From an uncultured Prevotella sp. (lineage in GTDB: Bacteria; Bacteroidota; Bacteroidia; Bacteroidales; Bacteroidaceae), in assembly GCA_946623195.1 (NCBI GenBank), contig CAMOQW010000057.1, positions 1 to 11,121 of the forward strand: DNA of 11,121 nucleotides, given 5' to 3'. The notes beneath the pieces are model-generated. The model did no database searches. It worked only from the letters and a program-made list of their open reading frames with translations, and was not told the DNA's origin. Both the position numbers and the translations under genes were made by a program. This document shows positions 1 through 5,488 of the stretch, in pieces (position 1 is the first letter of the stretch; the number at the start of each line of letters is the position of its first letter).

Positions 1-268
1 GTAACTGCATGGCCCGCTCAAAGAACGCGATGCCGCAGAGCGTCGGCTCGCCACCATGCCAGGCAAATTCTATCTCCGCCCGCCGTCCATGGATGTTGAT
101 GACTTGGCGGATATAGCTCTCCAGCACTTCGTCGGTCATGAGGGCAGGTGCAACAGGCTTGCAGTGCTCTTTCCCCAGATAGTAGCAATACTCGCACCGC
201 AGGTTGCAGGCAGCGCCAACGGGCTTCACCTCGATGGCGTAGTGGCGCAGGTTATCGTTCTCAATCAT
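1..268 (-). CDS. Anaerobic sulfatase-maturating enzyme (radical SAM), N-terminal part
   Basis: Only the first 89 residues are present; the gene runs off the left edge. Residues 21-28 read CNLRCEYC, the CX3CX2C motif that binds the [4Fe-4S] cluster of radical SAM enzymes, followed by YY as is usual in the sulfatase-maturase (anSME) group. HGGEPTL at 71-77 is the SAM-binding GGE motif. Enzymes of this family oxidise the active-site Ser or Cys of a sulfatase to formylglycine in the cytoplasm before export. The start ATG overlaps the stop of the upstream sulfatase gene in an ATGA (4 bp), which implies translational coupling and fits a dedicated sulfatase-maturase pair. The C-terminal SPASM cluster region would lie outside the window and cannot be checked. 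Family assignment is strong; whether it acts only on this sulfatase is inference. Confidence 0.9.
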   Translation of the reverse strand, partial: MIENDNLRHYAIEVKPVGAACNLRCEYCYYLGKEHCKPVAPALMTDEVLESYIRQVINIHGRRAEIEFAWHGGEPTLCGIAFFERAMQL

Positions 269-1911
269 TGTGCAACGGGTTTAGCAAATGGGAGTACGCC
301 GAGAGATGAGTAGGTCTTGGCCTCGCGGCCATCGTCTGTACCAATCTCATGGCTGATGAGGGTATTCAGGCGTTGGTTCATCTGCTCCACGACAGTCTGG
401 TTGCTGCCCTTCGGCCAGGCCAAGTTCTCGGTCTCGTCGCTGCCATAGATGTATAGCTCCACGTCGTTGTTCTCATAGAGTGCATCAATGTCTGTAGGAT
501 TGTTGAAGTTCGTCGGTGCAAAGTAGCGGGCATACTTATAGTCCTCGGCAATGATGCCCCGCACGAAACCGCGTTTCTTGATGTCGAGCCGGTAGGCAGG
601 CGTGAGATTGCGGTCAATGACGAACTCGCTGTCTATCATTGAGAGCATGTCGTAGCAGAAGAGCGCACCCTCGCCGTTACGAACATCAAGATCGGGATTC
701 TTCACAGCAGGCACCAACGAGTGGCCGTTCAGTCCGGCTGTTATCTGGATAAACTGCGAACTATTGCCTGCAGTAGCGTAGTCAACGAACGTAGGAGCCA
801 AGTCGAGGTGCGAAGTGATGTGACGGCAGTGGCGACCGCCTTGCAGTTCGGGATGATAGACGATGAGGGGCACGTGGATGTTGTTCTCGTAAATATTACC
901 ACCCTTGCCCTTCATGCCGTGGTCGCCCTGAAGCTCACCGTGGTCGCTGGTATATATAATAATGGTGTTGCGCATCAGCCCGGCCTCCTCCAGATAGTTG
1001 AGCAGGCGCAACATGTGATTGTCCTGGTCCTGGATGGTGTTATAGTAGTAGTCGCGGAAGGTCTTCCATCCCTGCTCGGTGGTGGGCGACGGGCCTACCA
1101 TACGCTCCCAGTTGCCGGCATACTCGCCGTGAGCCGCAGGACGTCCGGGCTTGTTGAACGGCTCGTTCCACGTGGCAGGCACGGGCACGTTGTATGTTTT
1201 CTGATAGAGCGGATCGTCAGGAGCGGGCACCCCTTCACCGGCCAGACCGCCAATGCCGTCCTCATTGTAGTACATGATGTCGTGCGGATTCAGGAAGTTC
1301 ACCGCGAGAAAGAATGACTGTCCGCTGTCGTTCAGGCTCTTGCCCTTCGTCTGTAGCCAGTCGATGGTGTTCTGGCAGATGGTGCCGTCCTCGTGCCATC
1401 CCTCATAAACAGCACCGTACATATCGCCCTCAGTCCAGTCGCTGAAGCCATACTCCTCCAATGAGGTGTCGCCCTCCGACATGTGCCACTTGCCCTTGAA
1501 GGCCGTGTAGTAGCCTGCTTGGCGCAGCATGTCGCCCACGGTGGTCAGGTCGGTGCTCATGTTGGGCTGGAAGGCATAGTTGGTGTTGTCGAGCATACAG
1601 GTCTCGGTGATGTGCCGACCTGTATAGATTACCGATCGGCTACTGGTCGAGACATTCGCACAGGCATAATGTTTCTCAAACGAAGTGCCAATCTGGCGCA
1701 ACCGTTCGCGGGCTGCATAGTCGCTACCTACGGGATAATGTTCCATGTAGGCCTCCTGGTCGGTAGTAATGAAGATAATGTTGTACTTGCCGTCGACATT
1801 TGTCGTCGGCAGGTTTGGGTTCACGGGATTGTCCTGTGAGTCGCTACAGGCAGCAAGGAATGCTGCACCGGCAGGCAGTAATGCAAGAGCTTTTTGGATG
1901 TTCTGTCTCAT
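265..1911 (-). CDS. Lipoprotein sulfatase, S1 family, serine-type
   Basis: 548 residues, full length for a formylglycine sulfatase (PF00884-type), which hydrolyses sulfate esters, usually on host or dietary glycans. The N-terminus is a lipoprotein signal with lipobox LAAC (Cys22), so the enzyme is probably anchored in the periplasm or on the outer membrane. The core starts at NIIFITTDQ (44-52), with Asp51 a probable calcium ligand. The active-site signature is STSSR at 88-92 followed by TG at 97-98: Ser88 aligns with the formylglycine residue, so this is a serine-type enzyme needing the anaerobic maturase encoded next. The usual third-position Pro/Ala is Ser here. NPHD (208-211) and TSDHGELQGDHG (321-332) supply the other metal and substrate ligands. 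The C-terminus (about 475-510) has the usual sulfatase tail with a D-E-T-E-N-L-A stretch. The substrate cannot be told from sequence alone. Confidence 0.93.
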   Translation of the reverse strand: MRQNIQKALALLPAGAAFLAACSDSQDNPVNPNLPTTNVDGKYNIIFITTDQEAYMEHYPVGSDYAARERLRQIGTSFEKHYACANVSTSSRSVIYTGRHITETCMLDNTNYAFQPNMSTDLTTVGDMLRQAGYYTAFKGKWHMSEGDTSLEEYGFSDWTEGDMYGAVYEGWHEDGTICQNTIDWLQTKGKSLNDSGQSFFLAVNFLNPHDIMYYNEDGIGGLAGEGVPAPDDPLYQKTYNVPVPATWNEPFNKPGRPAAHGEYAGNWERMVGPSPTTEQGWKTFRDYYYNTIQDQDNHMLRLLNYLEEAGLMRNTIIIYTSDHGELQGDHGMKGKGGNIYENNIHVPLIVYHPELQGGRHCRHITSHLDLAPTFVDYATAGNSSQFIQITAGLNGHSLVPAVKNPDLDVRNGEGALFCYDMLSMIDSEFVIDRNLTPAYRLDIKKRGFVRGIIAEDYKYARYFAPTNFNNPTDIDALYENNDVELYIYGSDETENLAWPKGSNQTVVEQMNQRLNTLISHEIGTDDGREAKTYSSLGVLPFAKPVAQ

Positions 1912-1948
1912 GTTGTATTATATTTAATTACCTCATTAATAAATGTAT

Positions 1949-2059
1949 TCAGTCCTTACGGTCGCGTATGGTACGTGTGGCCTTAATGATAAGCATAACG
2001 ATGACGGCAAGCAGAAAGCCAAAGAGAATGGCAAGGAAAAGTTTTACTGATGTTACCAT
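1949..2059 (-). CDS. Small single-pass membrane peptide (36 aa)
   Basis: A 36-codon ORF, ATG to TGA, lies 37 bp upstream of the sulfatase on the same strand. It begins MVTSVKLF, continues as an unbroken hydrophobic stretch (about residues 7-25, LFLAILFGFLLAVIVMLII), and ends in a basic tail (KATRTIRDRKD). The charge distribution predicts one membrane helix with the C-terminus in the cytoplasm. A TAATTTTGC promoter box sits 28 bp upstream of the ATG, so the gene would be the first in the sulfatase transcript. No family is recognised. It could be a real microprotein acting with the sulfatase, its export or the membrane regulator next door, or a leader peptide. The clean hydrophobic-then-basic composition and tight placement argue against chance, but there is no homology evidence from here. 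Confidence 0.6.
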   Translation of the reverse strand: MVTSVKLFLAILFGFLLAVIVMLIIKATRTIRDRKD

Positions 2060-2086
2060 ATTAATTGCATATTTACGATTTCAACC

Positions 2087-2095
2087 GCAAAATTA
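2087..2095 (-). promoter_or_regulatory. Bacteroidetes -7 promoter box for the sulfatase operon
   Basis: TAATTTTGC on the minus strand matches the Bacteroidetes sigma-ABfr -7 consensus TAnnTTTG. It lies 27 bp before the ATG of the 36-residue peptide, giving a 5' leader of roughly 20 nt. No clear -33 TTTG is seen, which is common at activator-dependent promoters; the repeated motif at 2116-2190 starts just upstream, where an activator would bind. Confidence 0.55.
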
Positions 2096-2115
2096 CGCTT
2101 TATGGTAGAAAAGGA

Positions 2116-2190
2116 CTTTCCTCTCGTCAAAAATTCGATGAGAGGAAAGAAGATTTTTGGCGAGAGAAAAGAAATTTGGCGAGAGGAAAG
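2116..2190. repeat. Four phased copies of a 13-bp motif, possible regulator-binding sites
   Basis: Plus-strand copies are at 2137-2149 (GATGAGAGGAAAG), 2159-2171 (GGCGAGAGAAAAG) and 2178-2190 (GGCGAGAGGAAAG), with an inverted copy at 2116-2128 (CTTTCCTCTCGTC). Spacings are 21 (centre to centre), 22 and 19 bp, close to two helical turns, so all sites would face the same side of the helix. The array lies between the AraC-type regulator gene and the promoter box of the sulfatase operon. The inverted pair 2116-2149 can also form a 13-bp hairpin with an 8-nt loop, so it may double as a terminator for the regulator transcript, although the following U-tract is poor. Confidence 0.6.
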
Positions 2191-2202
2191 CGGTGAAGTG
2201 TG

Positions 2203-3375
2203 CTAACCGTTATGTCGGAACGTGGAGGGGACTGGCTTCCCTTGGGCCTTGAACGCCTTGGTCATGCTGGAAGGAGAGGAGAAACCACAGCGGTTGGCAA
2301 TGTCCTGTAAGCGCAAATCGGGATGCTGGGCAATCAGGGCTATGGCATGACGCACGCGGAGTTGGGAAATCATATCATAATAAGACTGGTATCCACAGCG
2401 TCGGATGGCTTCAGAGAGATATGCTGCATTGGTGCCGAGGCGTTGACAAAGGGTTTCACTCAACAGATGCGGCGTGGTATAGATTTGTTCTTCGTTAAGA
2501 ATGCGGTCAAGACGATGAGCCAGTTCTTCATACCGCATATTCATCGTTTCGTCGTTCGTCCGAGGATGCCTGTCTGCCATGCTATCACTCTCGTCAACAG
2601 GTTGATTCATCTGCACGATAATCTGTTCCTCAGCGTGTGAAAAGACGGTGCGCCAGGGATTAAGCGTGGCTATGCAGAACCAGACGTTGACACCGATAAA
2701 AACGGTATCGCGTACGGCCTTTGCAACAGGGTCGTCAAGATAAAAGTTAAGTGCCATGGTCAATGAGATAATAGTAGGAACCCACTGAATATAACTGGCA
2801 AACCGCACAGGAAAGTCATCGGTATCTGCATATGCGGCCTCGTTAACCAGTCGGATTGTATGCCCCATTTTTAGTGCCATGCGTATAGTCTGCATAAGAT
2901 AGAATACAAAGATGATGGTGGCTATGCCTTTAACCCAAGGATGATAGTCTATGGGCAATGAGACAAGACCTACAGATGGTATTAGTAACAAGAAAATGGC
3001 AATCACAGCGGGGATGTAGAACAGATGGTTACGCGACGGATTCTTCTGGCTAGGGAAGAAATAGTCCTCGCACATAACAAGCATCTGAATTGGAAAGCTG
3101 AGCAAGGCAAAAGTATTTGCATAGAGTAATGTCGTATCGAAAATTGGGTCAGGTCCTGATGCAGATATGGCGGCTTTGCCTATCTGAAAAAGGTATGGCA
3201 GTTCTAATATCTGCAATAAATAAAGTGTCCCTACCGATTTTTGCGCTGGGAACAATTGCCGAAAGTCTTCACCATATGCTTTTGGTCGGTAGAACCACTT
3301 CAATAACCATCCGTACAAATTTGTCAGGATGAATGCCAGATTGGCCGAGAAGAGGAGTAAGTAGGTGGTGGACAT
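2203..3375 (-). CDS. Membrane-spanning AraC-family transcriptional regulator
   Basis: 390 residues. The first 240 residues are very hydrophobic, with about six or seven predicted helices (roughly 4-27, 48-68, 81-101, 118-138, 148-168, 195-213, 222-240). A polar linker (245-280) leads to a C-terminal AraC/XylS DNA-binding domain with two helix-turn-helices: 303-326 and about 353-387, the second containing LQDIANRCGFSSPSSMTKAF. This architecture, a membrane sensor fused directly to an AraC domain, is a recognised Bacteroidetes type of one-protein signal transduction; ligands are mostly unknown. The start lies 6 bp after the MNT gene stop, with AGAGA as a possible ribosome site, so it may be co-transcribed with the HEPN/MNT pair. 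Its position just before the phased repeats and the sulfatase promoter suggests that it controls the sulfatase operon; this is inference from context. Confidence 0.88.
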   Translation of the reverse strand: MSTTYLLLFSANLAFILTNLYGWLLKWFYRPKAYGEDFRQLFPAQKSVGTLYLLQILELPYLFQIGKAAISASGPDPIFDTTLLYANTFALLSFPIQMLVMCEDYFFPSQKNPSRNHLFYIPAVIAIFLLLIPSVGLVSLPIDYHPWVKGIATIIFVFYLMQTIRMALKMGHTIRLVNEAAYADTDDFPVRFASYIQWVPTIISLTMALNFYLDDPVAKAVRDTVFIGVNVWFCIATLNPWRTVFSHAEEQIIVQMNQPVDESDSMADRHPRTNDETMNMRYEELAHRLDRILNEEQIYTTPHLLSETLCQRLGTNAAYLSEAIRRCGYQSYYDMISQLRVRHAIALIAQHPDLRLQDIANRCGFSSPSSMTKAFKAQGKPVPSTFRHNG

Positions 3376-3381
3376 AATCTC

Positions 3382-3696
3382 TTAGACAACAACCCCGGTG
3401 CGTATCACGTCGTCGTAGAGTGGCGATTGACGGTCTTCAGCCATGAGGACCGGCTCGATAAGGAAACTCACCTCATCAACATCGTGCCAGAGCTTCTTGG
3501 AAATCTCGAGTTTCCTGTCGCCATAAGTGGGCACAATGACGGCTACGTCAATGTCGCTGTCGGGATTGGCGTAGCCTTTGCTGTAGGAGCCAAACATCAT
3601 CACTTTCGGCTCAACTTCAAAGCGGGGGCTTATGACTCGCTTGTATCGGCGGACGAGTTCGAGGGCCTCGTCACGGGTAAGTGTCCTTCTATCCAT
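3382..3696 (-). CDS. MNT-type minimal nucleotidyltransferase (antitoxin-like)
   Basis: 104 residues, the usual size for a minimal nucleotidyltransferase. GSYSKG at 36-41 followed by DSDID at 46-50 gives exactly the GSX10DXD signature (Gly36-Ser37, Asp48, Asp50); Glu81 in FLIEPVL is in place for the third acidic residue. In the characterised HEPN/MNT (HepT/MntA) systems the MNT protein neutralises the HEPN RNase by adding AMP groups to it. Here the catalytic residues look intact. The ATG at 3696 is the only usable start before the motif (the next Met is residue 33), so the gene truly overlaps the HEPN gene by 67 bp and is probably translationally coupled. The function as antitoxin is known for the family and inferred here. 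Confidence 0.85.
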   Translation of the reverse strand: MDRRTLTRDEALELVRRYKRVISPRFEVEPKVMMFGSYSKGYANPDSDIDVAVIVPTYGDRKLEISKKLWHDVDEVSFLIEPVLMAEDRQSPLYDDVIRTGVVV

Positions 3697-4067
3697 TGTT
3701 GCAGTTGTTTGGTTTCGTCTATGATCTGGCGACAGGCCTGTGGGGTGAGTGTGCGAGCGAGCGCATCCTTGTCCTCGGGGTAGCGGGCCTCAATGTTATA
3801 GTTTGTAATGGTCTCAATAAACTCGCGCTGTTCGGTACTCATCTGCTGGTATAGCCCGCAGCCATCAGCCAGCCGTTTGTGGTTATGCGTATAGGGCGGT
3901 TCATCGTCACGTGTGGCACACCAGTGCGCTTTAAGCGTCTTTTCTATAACTTGGTGACACATGAAGGCAACGTAGAGCCAGCGCCCCGTCTGGTGCATGG
4001 CCTCGGCTGTGCCAAGGTCGTAGTTGGCTATGTCATGCCAGTATTTCACCTTTTCTTCTCGCGTCAT
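3630..4067 (-). CDS. HEPN-domain protein (toxin-like partner of MNT)
   Basis: 145 residues. The pattern W-x9-A at the start (YWHDIANYDLGTAEAM, 9-24), HQVIEKTLKAHW at 38-49, then PPYTHNHKRL at 57-66 and ARYPED at 94-99 is typical of PF05168-like HEPN proteins encoded beside MNT nucleotidyltransferases. Family members range from RNases that cut tRNA or mRNA to catalytically silent partners. The RNase motif RX4-6H is not clearly present: the only candidate is Arg53 with His61 (seven residues between), and the HepT form RX4HXY is absent. The last 22 codons overlap the MNT gene in another frame and form a Ser/Thr-rich tail. A TAAATTTGC box lies 27 bp upstream of the ATG. It is most likely half of a toxin-antitoxin-like pair; toxicity is unproven. 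Confidence 0.82.
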   Translation of the reverse strand: MTREEKVKYWHDIANYDLGTAEAMHQTGRWLYVAFMCHQVIEKTLKAHWCATRDDEPPYTHNHKRLADGCGLYQQMSTEQREFIETITNYNIEARYPEDKDALARTLTPQACRQIIDETKQLQQWIEGHLPVTRPSNSSADTSES

Positions 4068-4094
4068 ATTATTGCGGGTTAGAATTATTTCGCT

Positions 4095-4103
4095 GCAAAT
4101 TTA
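4095..4103 (-). promoter_or_regulatory. -7 promoter box for the HEPN/MNT transcript
   Basis: TAAATTTGC on the minus strand fits TAnnTTTGC and ends 27 bp before the HEPN start codon, the same spacing as at the sulfatase promoter. No convincing -33 element was seen. Confidence 0.5.
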
Positions 4104-4622
4104 CGAATTCTTTTCGGATTATGAGCTTTTTTCTCGTAAAAAGTAACAAAAAACGGGCGAGGACTTTGCTTTTTGCCAGTTCATACCTGTTGATAGTAGA
4201 TAATGTAACACCGTGCCTGTCACCGTGTGATGTGGGTTTATCTGCATCTTTACTTTCTGTCGCATTAGGAAGATAGACTTAGCAATTCTGGACTATTTGT
4301 TCCAATTATATAAATAGGTGAGAAGCGAAAATATTACAAGGGCAGGCCGCAAATGATGTGCAGAGATACCTCTCAAAGCATGCGTTCAAGGATGGGGGGG
4401 TAAAACCTTTTTTTTAATCCTCTATGAAAGGCTATGGATAGGCGTGTTTACTCGGGAATGGCGGGAATGGAAGACAAGGATATAATACACGCGGGGCATT
4501 AAGACGGCAGGAGAGAAAACCTATGAGCGTCTGACAGCCTGCATGGCGAATATTACCAAGGAACTGCAAGCCGCGTCTTTCCGTTAGGATAGCACGGATG
4601 TATTTCATAAAACAAGAACAGA
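4104..4622. other. 519-bp stretch without a convincing gene
   Basis: No ORF here has the look of a known protein. A 48-codon minus-strand ORF (4119-4265, begins MRQKVKMQIN) and a plus-strand open stretch without a good start (4486-4587) are possible remnants. Small features seen are a CACCGTG direct repeat (4209-4215 and 4221-4227), a tandem 9-mer GGGAATGGC/GGGAATGGA (4454-4471), and a run of seven G (4394-4400) followed closely by a run of eight T (4408-4415). AT content is locally higher at 4104-4330. It reads as decayed sequence or an unrecognised regulatory or RNA region. Confidence 0.4.
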
Positions 4623-4654
4623 AAAAGTCCTGATGCGTGAGCACCGGGACTTTT
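4623..4654 (-). terminator. Hairpin terminator after the 165-aa gene
   Basis: AAAAGTCC (4623-4630) is perfectly complementary to GGACTTTT (4647-4654), giving an 8-bp stem around a 16-nt loop. In the minus-strand transcript the second arm runs into UUUUUCUG, as expected for an intrinsic terminator. The structure begins 6 bp after the stop codon at 4661-4663, so it should end that transcript. Confidence 0.75.
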
Positions 4655-4660
4655 AGTTTC

Positions 4661-5158
4661 CTAGCCAAATAGCCGTTTCAGTTCGTCTTGGAATTCATAA
4701 GACTGCTGCTGGGTAAGTGCCAAGTTGTAATCACTGCGTATATATTTCCGGTTCCACAGCCCCTCGAACACCTTCCATTTCTCCTTGATGCCCGGTCGCT
4801 CGGCCATCGCATCGGCCAACAGTGCCGACTGGGTACGCGAGATGGTCGGCTGGTAGTGTTCGTCGATATAGCCCGCGTCTTGCACTTTCTGCCAGAGCAG
4901 CATCGCCTTGTCGGTGCGGAGCACATCAGGCAACTCTCTACTACCATCAGAGACAGGACGCTTCGCCAGCACTTTTCCATCAAACACGTATTGGTTGTCA
5001 ATGTGCTGACTGCCCGATGCGTAGATATTGATGATGTTGCTGCCAGGTTGTTGATGCTCTGCCCGGTGCAGTTGCTCCAGCAGAACGTTCAACTTCTTCA
5101 GGACATCCGGCGGGCAGCATGTCGCCGAGTCCTCCCAGATTGTCCGGGTCTTCTCCAT
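4661..5158 (-). CDS. Protein of unknown function, 165 aa
   Basis: No known domain is recognised. The protein has three visible parts: an N-terminal helical, Leu-rich segment (15-34); a short middle with NIINIYASGSQHIDNQY (41-57), which looks like a beta-hairpin; and a C-terminal helical region (about 80-165) with WKVFEGLWNRKYIRSDYN (128-145) and an acidic/basic end, QDELKRLFG. There is no signal peptide or membrane segment, so it is probably cytoplasmic. It resembles, from memory only, a small Bacteroidales protein family without assigned function. It has a private transcription unit: a strong terminator follows, and a promoter box about 280 bp upstream implies a long structured leader. The start at 5158 is the first Met and has only a weak ribosome site; the normal amino-acid composition supports a real gene. 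Confidence 0.7.
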   Translation of the reverse strand: MEKTRTIWEDSATCCPPDVLKKLNVLLEQLHRAEHQQPGSNIINIYASGSQHIDNQYVFDGKVLAKRPVSDGSRELPDVLRTDKAMLLWQKVQDAGYIDEHYQPTISRTQSALLADAMAERPGIKEKWKVFEGLWNRKYIRSDYNLALTQQQSYEFQDELKRLFG

Positions 5159-5439
5159 GATGATTCATATTCACGTTTCCGTTAAGTTCTTGTTGATAAA
5201 CACATATAATACGCCGTGAGGCGAGAGAGAAAAGAAACGGAGGACGTGGGTGGGTTTGGTGTTACAGCAAGCTCCCAGGTCGGCAAAAACCTTTCTCAAA
5301 TGCTGTTACTGCCAAAGCCCACGCCTCCGTTGTGGGATGCGTGAGCAGGCAGCCATCGCTTTTGAGAAGTCTTTTTGAATTTGCCGTTCGGGATACTACC
5401 GATTAAGCTGCGGTTGATTCGTCTTATATGTATTCGGGT
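5159..5439 (-). promoter_or_regulatory. Long structured 5' leader of the 165-aa gene
   Basis: This gene-free stretch holds a large imperfect inverted repeat, 5236-5269 against 5301-5331 (outer helix AACGGAGG/CCTCCGTT, then CGTGGG/CCCACG, TTTGG/CCAAA and ACAGCA/TGCTGT), closed by an apical AGGT/ACCT pair (5277-5280, 5289-5292). A second small hairpin, CGCC-GTGA-GGCG, is at 5212-5223. TTTGAGAA (5361-5368) is perfectly complementary to TTCTCAAA (5293-5300) in the large loop, allowing a pseudoknot or an alternative fold. If transcribed from the box at 5440-5448 the leader is about 275 nt. Both strands fold similarly, so a separate ncRNA or a mobile palindromic element is also possible. Confidence 0.55.
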
Positions 5440-5448
5440 GCAAAATTA
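5440..5448 (-). promoter_or_regulatory. -7 promoter box upstream of the structured leader
   Basis: TAATTTTGC on the minus strand is identical to the box of the sulfatase operon. It lies 40 bp downstream of the stop of the second fimbrillin gene; no clear terminator separates them, so read-through from the fimbrial operon is possible. Confidence 0.5.
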
Positions 5449-5488
5449 CTCAAAATCCTGCACATTCCGACATTTTTCACAAATTATC

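Noticed and set aside
1654..1662. Cys84 as the sulfatase active-site residue (Cys-type enzyme)
   Set aside because: Aligning F-x3-Y ... S-R ... TG puts Ser88, four residues before the conserved Arg92, in the formylglycine position; Cys84 is out of register.
4486..4587. Plus-strand open stretch ending in ...KELQAASFR before TAG
   Set aside because: The composition is protein-like, but it has no start with a ribosome site, only 33 codons, and no recognised family. At most a gene remnant.
4432..4668. 78-residue minus-strand ORF overlapping the end of the 165-aa gene
   Set aside because: It runs through the terminator hairpin, starts inside the upstream gene and has a Cys/Pro-rich composition with no family resemblance; a chance ORF.
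5236..5331. Signal recognition particle RNA or 6S RNA
   Set aside because: The long rod-like fold and a CAGGTCGG stretch recall SRP RNA, but the conserved GGAAG/AGCAG-type apical loop is absent, and I see no 6S-like central bubble.
5236..5331. Integron attC site or simple MITE
   Set aside because: The ends do not match the attC consensus boxes, and no target-site duplication flanks the inverted repeat.
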